DNA of 64,000 nucleotides from Mucor racemosus. Taxonomy: Eukaryota > Mucoromycota > Mucoromycetes > Mucorales > Mucoraceae. Positions 11,539 through 24,574 of the stretch are shown here, in pieces. The position numbers were made by a program, and so were the translations under genes. The stretch's first letter is position 1, and every line of letters begins with the position of its first letter. A model generated the notes under the pieces. The model had not been told where the DNA came from and made no database searches. It worked only from the letters and a program-made list of their open reading frames with translations. The DNA is taken from NCBI GenBank assembly GCA_027405735.1, contig JAPEHQ010000023.1, positions 372,001-436,000 of the forward strand, read 5' to 3'.

Positions 11539-12000
11539 TGCATATTTTCCGCAAGCAATTGCAAATTACGCAGGAATCACAATGGCCTGCAGTTTCTGCA
11601 GTAACTTTCCGTGCGGATAATGCAGGCATTGGGATTTTTGCATGATTATTGCACGCGAACTACTAATAATTACAGGAGCGTAAGTAAATTTCACAAATTT
11701 GCTACATAGTAAATATGATATAAATAACATAGTTAATGATCTACCTGTACACAATTGTTGAAATACTCTTTGCGTATATCATTGAATGATGATAAGTGAG
11801 CATATACATATTGACTCACTATGGAGAAAATATCGAAAAAATAGCTCCGCTCGAGCAGAAAAAATAGGTTTCCATGCAGAAAGCGTGCTGAAATGGTCCT
11901 TCCCGAATTATTCTGCACGCAAATGGCTGCTGAAAATGCTAGCGCTGACTGATTACTACAATTTTTAGACTAAAAAGCAATTGCTTGCGTTTTTTCTGCA
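11539..12000. mobile_element. MITE-like insert within the CACTA element
   Basis: Terminal inverted repeats share CGCAAGCAATTGC: left 11539-11563 (tgcatattttccgcaagcaa...) and right 11977-12000 (...ttgcttgcgttttttctgca). The 462-bp interior has no credible reading frame. No clear target duplication was seen. Confidence 0.5.
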
Positions 12001-13169
12001 AGAAGTTTAATAAATTAAAAATAAAAAAAAAAAAAAAAAAAAAATAGGCAGCACCTAAAATTATGGCTGCAACACAAAAAAAAAAAAAAGCAATGCATGC
12101 GTGAAATGATTATATATAAATGTTGGAACCAGCAGTGTCAAGCAAACTTGCCGTAAAGACATTATTGGAAGTAATGACACTATAAGTACAGTAGATGAGG
12201 ATTCTGCAATTTTATATTTCACCAATCCAACAACAGATTCCGTCTCATAAAGAGAAAAACTGCTGTTTTCTTTCTTTTGAAACAACTCAACTATAGTTAT
12301 GGTAGAATCATAAGTTGCAACTGTATTAGTTTTGGCCGTATTCGCTAGTATCAAAAACCTTTGAATACCACTGCTATAATGACAATAAGTACATTAAAAA
12401 CATTCAAGATGCATCTACATTAGCTAAATGAGTGTGAATATTGAAGGTTCCTTCTGAATTGCTGTTAATTAGTTTCTATCAAAACAATCAATGGAACTGC
12501 ATTGAAAACAAAAAAGTCTACTTCAAAAGAAGATTTTAGTGAAGAGAAAAAAATGATAGCCAGGCTCCCACAACTACTACTGTATAATGTACTTTCAAGA
12601 TTTTTAAAGAATTGTTTTTGCATAAATAAAAAAGCATTTAACACTGGTTTTTTTTTCTATTATTATTCAATATCTAAGATATACAGGAACATTTTTATTT
12701 TAAACCTTTTAGTTGATTAAACATTACACAACAATACAGAATCGAAAAATCGAAAAACGTCGTCTCTCGTTGGTATAATATTATTCAGGGTGCTACCACA
12801 TTAAAATCACAGTCTTGGGTACACCAAAATTCATTATCATTCCTTCATAAATACTATCCTCATGCAACTTATCTTTCTTTTGTATACTATTATTATACTA
12901 AGCATATTAATAAAATACTCTATTTCATTATGATGATAAATTAATAACAAAAATTGTATAAAAATTCAAGTCTGCTAACTGCTTATTTCACAAGGTAAAT
13001 CTATATTTATTAACATGAAATGACAACTCCTGCTTAATATATTAATAATTTCGCGTCTATTTTCTTAGTTTTATAGTTGTATGATTGATGACAAAATTTG
13101 TTCCACCAAAGCCCAAAATACTAAATTACAGAAGCCTTATATTGGATAAAGTGGATCAATTATAAACAT

Positions 13170-14612
13170 TTCAATGGTATTACATTTACAAAAGTGATCC
13201 TAGAGAATTATTTAAAAATAAGACTGGTTGTAAATCAGTTTATGGTGCTCGATGCTGCTTATCATATTTAATTCAGTGTGATGGTACCAAGTTCATTCAT
13301 CTTAATGGAGATTTTGGTGGGATGATTTACACTTGAAAATCAACTTGAGATGATCAAAATGTTGCTTTTACTCAATTCAGTACGATGATATCAAATTTAT
13401 TCATCTTGGTGGAGGTTTTGGTGGGATGTTTTACACTTGTAAATTAGTTTATGGTGATCAAAATGTTACTTCTGTTCCATTTAGTATGATGGTACCAAGT
13501 TTATTTATCTTAATGGAGGTATTGGTGGGATGTTTCACACTTAAAAATCAGCTTGAAATGATCAAATGTTGCTTATATTCAATTCAGTACTATGATACCA
13601 AGTTTATTCATCTTTGTGGAGGTTTTGGTGGGATGTTTTACGCTTCAAAATCAGTTTATGGTGACCAAGATGCTACTTATACTCAATTCAATGTGGTGAT
13701 ACCAAGTTTATTCATTTTGATGGAGGTGTGGTGAAATGTTTTATACTTGTAAACCAGTTTATGGTGATCAAAATGATACTTATATCCCATTCAGTATGAT
13801 GATATAAAGGTTACTTATTTTAATGGAGGTATTGTTGATGGAATGTTTTGCCATTGGAAATCAGCTTGAAATAATTCAATGTGATGATACCAAGTTTATT
13901 CATCTTAATGGAGATGTTGATGGAATTTTTTACGTTTGAAAATCAACTAGAAATGATCAAAATGTTGCTTATACTCAATTCAATGCGATGATATCAGGTT
14001 TATTCATCTTGATTGAGATTTTAGTGGGATGTTTGACGTTTGTAAATCAGCTTGAAATGATCAAAATGTTGCTTATATTCAATTCAGTACGATGATACCA
14101 AATTTATTCATCTTGGTGGAGGTTTTGGTGGGATGTTTTACACTTGTAAATTAGTTTATGGTGATTGAAAATGCTACTTCTGTTCCATTTAGTATGATGG
14201 CACTAAGTTTATTCATCTTACTGGAGGTGTTGGTGGGATGTTTTACGCTTGCGAATCAGCTTGAAATAATCAAAATGTTGCTGATACCCAATCCAGTGTA
14301 ATGGTACCAAGTTTATTCATCATTGTGGAGGTTTTGGTGGGATGTTTTACGCTTCAAAATCAGTTTATGGTGACCAAGATGCTACTTATACTCAATCCAG
14401 TTTGATGGTACCAAGTTCATTCATCTTAAATGGTGGCGTTGGTGGAATGTTTTACGCTTAAAAATCAACTTGAGATGATCAAAATGCTACTTATACTCAA
14501 TTCAGTATGATGGTACCAAGTTTATCCATCTTTGTGGAGATTTTGGTGGGATGTTTTACGCTTCAAAATCAGTTTATGGGGACCAAGATGCTACTTATAC
14601 TCAATCCAGACT
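13170..14612. repeat. 104-bp minisatellite, about 14 imperfect copies
   Basis: The word ga/ggtaccaagtttattcatctt recurs at about 13283, 13387, 13491, 13594, 13698, 13801, 13886, 13989 and 14094, then on to the end. Spacing is 103-105 bp apart from one shortened unit. Because 104 is not a multiple of 3, the reading frame rotates between units, so the 102-codon open frame at 13426-13734 is not credible as a gene. Confidence 0.9.
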
Positions 14613-15552
14613 ATAGTGCTGATTACTATTAAAAAGCTCAATCCCTACATCTCTACCCTAATATTCTTTGTCTTTACATATACAATATTTCTGTTAATGT
14701 AAATGTATCGACTACCATACCATTATTACAGTCCTAATGCAAACGAAATTACTTCCTCAATTAATATACCATTTTTACTGCGAAAAAAACTCTCTAAAAA
14801 AAAGCAACGCAATTACGCACAAATGAATTACAATTTATTAATCAAGAGTGTATTTTTGTATTTTTTATATGTTTATTAGCTACACATGATGGGATCTATA
14901 GTGAATTATCGTACTTTTATGCACATAAAATAAAAGAAACAGTATAATAATATATACTAAAAAAAGCCAGTTATATGTTTATGACCAGAACAGATATTTA
15001 AATGTTATTTTTCATGTTGGTGGATGTATATTGATAATGTGATGGTATGTATTTATTTAAAAGATTGATTCACCATCAATTCTTATTATTTTAATCTGGT
15101 TTTAGCTTATTGAATTTATAAATTGCTTTGTATTTATCTGTTTGTTTTCATTATAGACTGTTATATGTATCTGCAAGTAATAGTTGTTGATAAAGCTGAA
15201 GAATTCCTTTGAAATACAAAAAAGCTTAAAAACGCTCAAAAAACCTGGTGCGCTCATTTGGTCTCTTTATGAATCTCATGAGCTGAATTCATTTTATCTC
15301 ATAATTTGAAACTGTTGTATCTCAATGATGAAGCGGCCGATTTAAATGAAAGTAACTCTTATGCACTTTAATTTACCACAGGTATCTCTAGTATTAATAT
15401 TAATGCTGTTGTAATACTTTTTATAATTGGTAAAAAAATGTTGATCTGAAACTTAAGCAGATTTGGGCTACTTCATAAGCACAATGTCTGATTTTCAGCC
15501 CGTTTAAGCTGATCAATTAGCCCATGAGATGAAACATTTGGCCGTAGTGCTT

Positions 15553-18307
15553 AATCTATTATTACACTACTATCCTAATTACATCACACACTATTACCTT
15601 ATCCAAATTGCAAAATATCAATCTCCAGATTGTGCAAGATATTCTATTACTACCCACATTGCGGCACAACCAATGACCACATTAAATACCAACTTACTCG
15701 CATTCAAGTTATAGAGTAATTTAGTAGCACTGTGTCCCTGGAGTCTAGTTCATGAAGGGAACTAAACTCTTGAATAGTTTAGTATAAATAACCATCTTAT
15801 TTTCATAATTCCTTTTATTTCTTTGTCAGTTCTTCTCCTCATCATTTCCCTTATTATATATTCTGAAATAAACCTAAACATAACAAATAAGTCTTTGTCT
15901 ACCTGTGTCTCTTGCCCCCTTATATAATATAATCCTGATATAAAGATTGTTAAAGATATCGAACTTCAGGGAAAAGAAACTCGCCCTTTGAGAAAATAAA
16001 AACCGCCCTTTTTTTCAAAAAAGTCGCCCTTTGACGTTGGAACGACAGTACATAGATGCACAAGATCATGCAGCAGTAAGTTTTATTATATCTCTATTTC
16101 AACACATTGAAACTGACCAAGTGTATTTTATCATGGTAATTACATTATTAGGCAACAGGACATACTCGTTTTACAGAATACGAATAATATATGGGATTTT
16201 GGTTGAATAAAATTAAATTACATGCTGTATATTTATGATTGCTTCCTAAATGAAAACATATTTGTCCACAAATAAAATAGTTCAATTTTCCAGACAGTTA
16301 ATCACAAAAACCTCAACCATCAAAATCACAGCACCCAACTTTTTTTATAACTAACCCCATACTAAACACCTTTTAGGGATATACCTTAGATACTACTTAA
16401 CAGATATAAATTGGTTGCATTATGCTACCTATTTTTAAATTTGCTTTGTGTCTCACAAAAGACTCAAAAACAGGTAAAATTCATAGTTTTTTCCCGAAAA
16501 ACTGACTCTCATTTTTCATCCCTATTCTACTCTTTTTTTCATTAAATAACACTAAAAAAATGATATACCAATGTACCTGAGATGCTCAACGTTAACCCAA
16601 AAATGAGTATGATTTATCGAGACTTTGTAAATTAAAATCAACGTAAAAAGTACCGTTTATTAGAATGAATTAAATATGGGTTTATATAGTTATTGGAATT
16701 GTGTAATAAGATCTAATGGACAGGGATCCATTAGATGTGACAATAGATATTATTATTAATGTGTATGGATATAACATGTTATGTTTCAGTGGTAATATTG
16801 CTATAATAAGTTATGTTTCATTATTAGCTCCTGGGTGACAGGAACCAGTTACTGGATAGATAGGATCTGCTAGATTTGTCGGAGATCTTCTATATATCGA
16901 ATGTTGTAATTCTGATAGATCAGAGTATCCAGAAATATCCTATCTTTTGCAGTTGATATTAATTTTCCATTGCTAATGTTTCAGGTTTTTACAAGTATTT
17001 CACTGCTAAAAAAGTAAGATCTTTGCGCCTTCATATCTCTACAAAAAACTAAGCTATACTAACACTTTCTAATAATAAAACTTAATTGTTTTGAAGCACT
17101 CTATATTATATTTTGGTTTAAAAAAATTCGGAATGCTTTTATTTTTTTTTTGTTTTTTGACATTTTTGTAATATATTTCGAAATATTCGTTAAATTGAGC
17201 AGCATCTTTTTTACATTCATGTCATCTACCTCGTTGAGCTCTCTCGGATTCAACTTAGTTTTTTTCAAAATATTGATTTTTTGTGGAGATATCCTCAAAA
17301 ATGTGTAAAAAGAGATACCTTTCTTTCTACCTTCAAATTTTGCCTTGTATACCCTCATCCCAAACTCTGAATTTGAAAAAAAAATTAACAAAAATCTCGT
17401 TTTCTGTACGAAAAATGCAGTTAGAGGGTTCAATAATAGCTCGATCGATAGATAATTTTGTTGCACATTATTTTCATTATTTATTTTTGAAGCACGTTTA
17501 TGAAAAGTAATATGTATCTTTAAAAAACCTTCAAAATTTCAATGACATTTTGTGCAAAATCTAATGCAAAATATTTGCCTGAATTTGTTTAGATAAATGC
17601 AGAATTTAAAACTGCATAAAAACCATTTAATACGCTATTTCAACTTACTTTGCAGTTCAGGAGCCATTAAGCAATTTTGTTTTTTTTATCATTTTCTAGT
17701 CGATTTGTCAAATCAACTTTGAAACCCAGTTATCATATATCTGTGTCACCTTTTGACAGCTTCTATAGATCTTTGCCGCAAAAATTTCTTTTTTAGGGAG
17801 CTTCAATCTATTAATTTTGTAACACATATAATCAATTATCAGAAGCAGAAGACCCAACAGGTATGCACAACACTCTTCAATCCATACAAGAGCAAGATAG
17901 ATTCATGATTTCAGAATGATGGAATAGGGTTATGGCGGATCTTGAATTCATAAATTCAGAGCTGGCGAAAAATGTCCAGGATCGACGTTTATGAAAAATT
18001 TGAACATTAAAGGATTTTTTCTCCACAAAGCTCAAATTGATTAAAATAGTGCAATAATTAAACATTGTACTATTTAAAGAGCTCTGTACGATGAAATTTT
18101 TTGTTTATAAAACTTGCTCACAAAATTTTACGACAACTTAAAAAAATTAAAATATTGGTTTTTTGAGAAAAAGTCAAATAAAATGTATGGTATGGCAAAA
18201 CTAAGAAATCTGAAATAAAGCATGGCTCCATTTCGAATGTTTTTCACTTATATATATTTTATAAAAAGTTGCTATTTTTGCGGTGAAAATTCCAAATTTG
18301 TTAAAAT
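15553..18307 (-). repeat. Right arm of the inverted repeat, outer segment
   Basis: Mirror of 2102-4859. It contains most of solo LTR 2 (15553-15885, the rest at 8412-8432), solo LTR 1 (16610-16922 with its TACTC duplication) and R repeat copy 2 (about 16309-17749, minus). Just outside, near 18385, the reverse complement reads agggtggccaaagtattg, which looks like a Tc1-type terminus. Confidence 0.9.
16610..16922 (-). mobile_element. Solo LTR 1, right-arm copy
   Basis: Inverted copy of 3487-3799 with the same flanking TACTC duplication. Its presence in both arms means it inserted before the arms were duplicated. Confidence 0.8.
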
Positions 18308-18524
18308 GACAGATTCTTGGAAAACGGCGATTTTGTCAAAAACGACAAAAAAATAATCGACAATACTTTGGCCACCCTAATAGAAAGAAGTTGCAACAAT
18401 AGATTTATTTATTTCAATCAAACAGTGGCTTTGTGACAAATGGGGTTAGGATAAATGAGGTTTTCAAAAATGTGAGAAATATAGTACATTAGCAAAAAAA
18501 AAATTATTTAGTAGTTATTAGTAT

Positions 18525-19118
18525 TTAGTTCTTGATGAGACTGTAGATAGTGCAACCAGCTGTACCAAGGAGAGTGATGAGGCCAATGTAACCAAAAGCA
18601 CCACGAGTACGCTTGGCAGGGTCACCAGTAACATAACCATTGGTGAAGACAACACGGCCTAAAATAAAGACAACACCAGCAGCGGCAGAGATTTCAGGGT
18701 ATTTGAGACCACCAACCAACAATAAAGTGTTGTAAACAGGGAGAATTTCAAGAGTGTTTTGATGAGCACGCTGAGTACAGTTAAAGACATTCTTCTTGGG
18801 ATCCTTTTCAGCTTCGCTCTTCTCAGCATAAACTATATGGAAAGGTAAAAGTATTAATTATAAACTCTTTTCCAAATGCTTTACAATGATATATTTCAAT
18901 GTATCAAAAACTTACCATAAGGATAAGGAACCTTAGCAGCTCTACGAGCACCGCCAACCTTGGCAGCTAAAGAAAAGACATAAAGGGCACTGGCGACAGC
19001 AACACCGAGGACCTATATTTCGATAAAGTGGAGTCAGAACATGCTCATTTACAATATCAATTAGCTGTTAAATTATACTTACATAGCCGTATTCAGAGGG
19101 GATTGTGAGAGCGGTCAT
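18525..19118 (-). CDS. Microsomal glutathione S-transferase 3-like MAPEG protein, 146 aa
   Basis: MAPEG-family integral membrane enzyme of the ER; such proteins conjugate glutathione to, or reduce, lipid hydroperoxides. Exons 19083-19118, 18916-19012 and 18525-18832 join in frame with GT-AG introns. The product starts MTALTIPSEYGYV and has four hydrophobic segments. It contains the RAHQNTLEILPVYNTLLLVGGL stretch diagnostic of the family (Arg and Asn-Thr-Leu-Glu), followed by a GRVVFTNGYVTGDPAKR-like loop. The length matches MGST3. A TATA element lies about 70 nt upstream. The stop lies only about 220 bp from the transposon block, so the 3' UTR may run into it. Confidence 0.93.
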
Positions 19119-19185
19119 TTTTATAGTATTAGAAGTTTATGGATATGAAGAAAACAAGCAGTGGAGAAAATGCAAATCCGTGTTA

Positions 19186-19193
19186 TATTTATA
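19186..19193 (-). promoter_or_regulatory. TATA box of the MGST3 gene
   Basis: The minus strand reads TATAAATA 68-75 nt upstream of the ATG at 19118. CCAAT occurs on the plus strand about 90 nt further upstream. Confidence 0.5.
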
Positions 19194-20175
19194 CAACATA
19201 AACCCGAGTATAAAAGGAAAGTTTCGTTGTTTCAACGCATTACGCAAGTTTTCGTAATCCCGGAAACATTTCTCCTACCCAATCATAAATCAAAATGATA
19301 TATTCTGGCACCTTCCTTCTTTCTAAACATGATGATGACTTATGCTGAGTTTACATGTTGGTTTTTACTAATTGTTTTTGTTAAGGGAAATTCTAAATTA
19401 TGCAAAAATCTAATTTAAAAAAGAAAAAGCCAGATTTGGTACCTGAAAAATAATCCAGAATATGGAGATTTAAGTCATCATTTGCTGCGATCAGCCGACA
19501 TTTAGGTGTTACATGGTTCAAATATATGAGGTTTGTAACGAGCTGGCCAACACTGCTATGTGGTGTACAGCTCGTGCTGCCGCAGGCCTGTTTTACTTGA
19601 TTACAAGAAGTTTTTCATCGTACTATACCAATAGTCAGAATAATATTTAATGACAATGCAAAGTAAGTTACTAAATAATTGCATCGCTTTTTTTTATATG
19701 TTCTTGTTCTCCTCTTCCTTCTTCTCTTTGGTCACTTTTCTTCATACTTTTTGTTTGGGTGTACGTTATCCTTTTTTTTATTCAAGTTATTGCATTTGTT
19801 TAATTTTGACTGTGAAATACGACCATGTGATTTTAAAAATAAAGTGGTAATCTATACCCCTAAGATATGTATAAAAACCCCTTCCTCGCCTTGTTTTTTT
19901 TATAAATAAATCAGCAAAGAATACACTGAATTCATTTGATGAAAACAGTCTCGATCAGGTATATATCCATTTTCATACATACATACATACGGTATATACG
20001 TGCCGACATTACATGCAAAACATGAACTGAAAGACGTGATATAATTTCTAATATTTTTTGCATGATACTTTTAATTTCTTTTTTTTTTTTTTTTTTTTTT
20101 TTTTTTCTTATAAATGCTAAAATTATAAATGAAAAATGCTTTTTTTGTTTCCTTCCATCATAAATATTCTTTAAT
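19194..20175. other. Intergenic between divergent MGST3 and SulP genes
   Basis: No supported gene. It holds a (cata) microsatellite near 19974-19988, a poly-T run near 20080-20106 and a GAGCTG...CAGCTC hairpin at 19540-19573. Overlapping short frames at 19650-19909 have Phe/Leu-rich low-complexity composition and are not supported. Confidence 0.6.
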
Positions 20176-22760
20176 ATGTTTCAACCGAATGATTCACCAA
20201 GTAAGTCTATATTTTATTATTATAAACATTCTACTTAATAAAATTAGGTACTCGTTCTTTTCGTTTAGAAGATACAGACGATGAAGATATTCATCAACTT
20301 CCTCCAAATGCTTCTAGAGCAGAAACTCAGACATTGTTGACTACAGAAGATCGAATTCCTCGATATTTAACTTCATCACCTCGTAAGATGCACTGTTTAT
20401 TTTGATATAGACGAAAAAAAAATACCAACATATAGTATCAATACAGTACCTTCAGTTAGATTAAACGACGATACCCCAAAAGGTGCATGGAGCACCCTAA
20501 AAATTCGTTCAAAATACTATCTTCCGATTTTACAATGGTTGCCACTATACAATAGACAATTATTTCTGGGCGATTGCCTTGCAGGCATTACTCTAGCATG
20601 TTTATTAATTCCTCAAGGTTTATCGTATGCAACTGCGCTATGTAAGTTGGATGCAATTCATGGTTTATATGGTATTGCTTTTCCAGCTATTTCGTATGCC
20701 TTTTTTGGAATGTCAAGGTAAACATTCATTATCTTATCATATAAAAATGTTCACTTGACTTATTTACATACATTACATACATATCTATAGACAAATGTCA
20801 GTTGGACCTGAAGCAACTTTGGCTTTATTAATTGGGTCATCTATTGCACAACAAGAACATTTAAAACAATCAGATGATTATGAAATTGATCCTTTAGCCT
20901 GGGCTTGCCTCATGACATTTTTTGTTGGAATATTCACATTGCTACTCGGAATCTTCCGTCTTGGATTTTTAGATAGTCTCATGAGTAGAGCACTTTTACG
21001 TGGTTTCATTAGTGGTGTTGCACTTGTAGTCATGGTACAGCAAGGTATTACATTATTAGGTTTGGTTGAACGTAGTAATGATTGGGGCATCTCAGAAGCA
21101 TCTACTACGATTGAGCGTTTATATTTCTTATTATTAAATATTAAATATGCGCATGGATTATCTTTTGCCGTATCCATTATATCTATTGGTATCTTATTGA
21201 CTATGCGTATTGTTAAATCAAAGTATGGTCAAACAAAAAAATGGTTTCAATTATTTCCAGATGTTTTGTTGGTTGTAGTTGCATCTATTTTATTAACGCA
21301 TTACTTGGATTGGGAACATAAAGGATTAGCTATATTAGGTAGAATTGAAAGTGCTGGTATTCCTCTTCCTTCTCTCCCCTCTTTTCCTCCAAACAAACAT
21401 ATGAAGGATTTATTGGTTACTTCTGCCATGATTTCCGTAATTGGTTTTGTTGAATCAATTGTGATTGCAAAGATTTATTCAAGTCGTCATAATTACTCTG
21501 TAAGTGCAAATCGAGAATTGGTGGCATTAGGAGTAGCCAATATATGCAGTGGTTTATTTCAGGGGATACCCGCTTTTGGATCTGTAAGCATATAAAGAAA
21601 TCATTTGAAATTTATCATGTATTTACTTTTTATGTAGGTATCTAGAAGCAAAATTAATGATAAGGCCGGTGCACGTACTCAAATGGCCTGTCTGGTAACT
21701 GGAGTCATTGCACTTTTAGCCATTTTATTCTTATTGCCATACTTTCACTACTTGCCCAAGGCAGTGCTTTCATCAATTATCTTTGTGGCAGTGCTTTCTC
21801 TCCTTTCAGAACTCCCTGAGGATCTACATTTCATATTCAAGATAGGTGCCTGGAGAGATTTGGGTTTATTGCTCATCACATTTCTTGCTACAATTATTAT
21901 ATCTCTTGAGTTCGGCACTCTTTTGGCAGTTACTCTATCCTTATTGGTAACCATTCGGGAAACTAGTTATCCCCGGATTTCAATTATGGTAAAGATCAAT
22001 CAAACATTGTAAAAGAAAAGTGATTGGTGGAGTGTGAGGAATGATGTGGGGAGGGGGGAAAGCAGGAGGAATTCAAATTCGTGTGACTATATAGACTCTA
22101 TGACTAACACTCTTACATCTAAATCTGATGTATTTAATGATATTATAGGGAAGAGTGAAAGGATCTGTCAATAAATTTAAACCTATTCAAGATGATCCTT
22201 CAGAAATTGAACATTTGCAAGATGTATTAATTGTTCGTATTGAAGAAGCGTTGTTTTTTGCAAATACAGGTTCGTAGATCTTGAAAGAGTCATATCTAAA
22301 ATTCATGCTAAAATCTATCTTTTTATAGGCCAGTTAAAAGACAGATTGAGACGCTTGGAAATGTTTGGCGATATGTCTATTCATCCCTCCGAGAGCCCCC
22401 GTCGAGATGAGTCCTTATACACTATATTTGATGTAGGTGCCATGCCAACCATCGATGCCAGGTAAAATATATATACATAAAAAAAAAAAAAGCTCAGATC
22501 AAAAAATTGAATTTGGTTGCCATGGTAACTAATTGATTTAACAAATTAGTGCTATACAAATCTTTTACGAAATTGTAGAAGCGTATAAAAGCAGATCTGT
22601 GGAAGTTTATTTTGTTCGATTAAGAGAACAACCCTTGGGTATGTTTAAAAAATCAGGTTTATTATATCTCGTTGGAGAAAATCATTTATTCAAAAAAGTA
22701 TCCGAGGCAATTGAATGTATTGAACTTGACATTTCAAAGCATGGTACCACAGTAGTTTAA
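20176..22760 (+). CDS. SulP/SLC26-family anion transporter with STAS domain, 679 aa
   Basis: Eight exons join in frame: 20176-20200, 20248-20382, 20447-20717, 20791-21583, 21638-21988, 22149-22269, 22329-22461 and 22550-22760. The N-terminal ~90 residues are hydrophilic. The core begins GDCLAGITLACLLIPQGLSY, the sulfate-transporter signature, followed by SRQMSVGPEATLALLIGSS and a run of hydrophobic segments to about residue 530. The C-terminal STAS domain shows VLIVRIEEALFFANTGQLK and VGAMPTIDASAIQIF. The family carries sulfate or other anions, often with protons, at plasma or vacuolar membranes. The substrate here cannot be told from sequence. Confidence 0.92.
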
Positions 22761-23036
22761 TACAATAGTTGGAATAAATAAACTTCTGAGTTTGTATGAT
22801 GACTCTTGCACAATCTCTCCATCTCCATTTTATTTGCAAATTGTTTAAGCCTTTTTGTTTAAACTTGATTGGGTTATCATCCATCTTTTCATCTTCATCT
22901 TTGGTGCACTTGAGATCCCGCCTAATCAAAGTAAGCCACATGAAAATGTCTATTTTAAAGCAAACTTGGATTCTTCCAATTTCACTTTTTTTTTCCTCAA
23001 CTTCAATCCTCTTTCTTTGAAACATCTTAGCCAAAA

Positions 23037-24574
23037 ATGTCTGTTAAACCTACCGATTCTTGGAACACCTGTCTTAACACTACTCTTGAACAAGAGGATA
23101 AGGAAATCTACGATATCGTCGAAAACGAAAAGCTTAGACAATGGTCTGGTTTGGAGCTTATTGCTTCCGAGGTATGTATCATATTCAGCGATTCGAAAGG
23201 AAATTGAATACAATTTGCGTTAATAAAACGTTTTCGCGATTATATTCAATGAGAATGTGTGTTCAATGTATACATGTGTTAATGTATTTATGTTTCCGTT
23301 ATTAGAACTTTACTTCTCAAGCTGTCATTGAAGCTAACGGTACTGCTTTGACCAACAAATATTCTGAAGGTCTTCCCGGCGCTCGTTACTATGGTGGTAA
23401 TGAGTTCATTGATGAGCTTGAACTTCTCTGTCAAAAGCGTGCTTTGGCCGCTTTCGGTTTGAACCCTGAACAATGGGGTGTCAATGTTCAACCTTACTCT
23501 GGATCCACTGCTAACTTTGCTGCTTTGACCGCCTTGATCCAACCTCAAGATCGTCTCATGGGTCTTGACCTTCCCTCTGGTGGTCATTTAACTCACGGTT
23601 ATCAAACCGCCAAGAAGAAGATCTCTGCTTCTTCCATCTACTTTGCTTCTATGCCTTATCAAGTTGATACTGCCACTGGTTTGATTGATTATAAGCGTCT
23701 CGAAGAGAATGCCGCTCTCTTCCGTCCTCAATTGTTGATTTGTGGTGCTTCTGCTTACCCTGCTGAATGGGAATATGATACCATGCGTAAGGTTGCTGAT
23801 CAACATGGTGCTTACCTCATGTGTGATATGGCTCACATCTCTGGTTTAATTGCCGGTAAGGAAGCTTTGTCTCCTTTCGATTTCTGTGATATTGTTACCA
23901 CTACCACTCACAAGACTCTCCGTGGTCCTCGTGCTGGTTTGATCTTCTTCCGTCGCGACAAGGGTGATAAGCTCGAATCTCGTGTTAACCAAGCTGTCTT
24001 CCCCTCTTGTCAAGGTGGTCCCCACAACAACACCATTGCTGCTGTTGCTGTTGCTTTGAAGCAAGCTGCTTCTCCCGAATTCAAGCAATATGCCAAGCAA
24101 GTTCGTGCTAATGCTTTGAAGCTCGCTGATGCTCTTACCGGTTATGGTTACAAGTTGGCTACTGGTACCACTGTCAACCATTTGGTTCTCTGGGATTTGA
24201 AGCCTCAAAAGTTGACTGGTTCCAAGGTTGAACGTATCTGTGATATCGTCCACATTACCATCAACAAGAACTCCATTGCTGGTGATAAGTCTGCTGTCAC
24301 TCCCGGTGGTGTTCGTCTTGGTGCTTCTGCTTTGACCTCTCGTTCATTGAAGGAAGATGACTTTGTTAAGGTTGCTGAATTCCTCCACAGAACTGTTCAA
24401 ATCGCTTTGGCTGTTCAAGAAAAGTGTGGTTCCAAGTTGATGAAGGACTTTGTTGCTGCTCTTGAAGGTAATGAGGAAATTGCTCAATTGAAGAAGGAAG
24501 TTATCGAGTTTGCTCGTAGCTTCCCCATGCCCGGTTTCGATGCCTCCAAGATTAACGCTACTGTTACCATCTAA
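23037..24574 (+). CDS. Serine hydroxymethyltransferase, probably cytosolic, 467 aa
   Basis: PLP enzyme interconverting serine + tetrahydrofolate with glycine + 5,10-methylene-THF. Exon 1 is 23037-23171 and exon 2 is 23306-24574 (phase-0 intron). The protein starts [10 protein letters not shown] with no mitochondrial presequence, hence the cytosolic call. Visible family blocks are [33 protein letters not shown], the PLP-lysine motif [14 protein letters not shown] (Lys about 248) and [13 protein letters not shown]. The codon set is strongly biased (GGT, GCT, CGT/CGC, AAG, ctc/ttg), unlike the AT-rich neighbours, as in highly expressed genes. The 276-bp upstream gap has pyrimidine-rich tracts. 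Confidence 0.97.

Larger units (their letters stand above)
8433..15549 (+). mobile_element. CACTA (EnSpm)-like DNA transposon, 7.1 kb, non-autonomous
   Basis: The left end reads CACTACGGCCAAATGTTTCA and the right end is its reverse complement. Weaker inverted similarity extends to about 55 bp. A 3-bp target duplication CTT lies at 8430-8432 and 15550-15552. The empty site is preserved in the left arm at 4857-4862. Subterminal 42-44-bp repeats follow the left end, as in CACTA elements. No transposase frame was recognised inside; the interior has a MITE-like insert and a 104-bp minisatellite. It was probably mobilised in trans. Confidence 0.85.

Noticed and set aside
13426..13734. 102-codon open frame in the minisatellite
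   Set aside because: The 104-bp period rotates the frame between units, so the open frame is a repeat artefact.
19540..19573. GAGCTG...CAGCTC hairpin, possible structured RNA
   Set aside because: An isolated stem of about 10 of 14 pairs; no promoter box, terminator or known RNA family seen.
19650..19909. Two overlapping hydrophobic frames upstream of the SulP gene
   Set aside because: Phe/Leu-rich low-complexity translation of T-rich DNA; no splice or family support.
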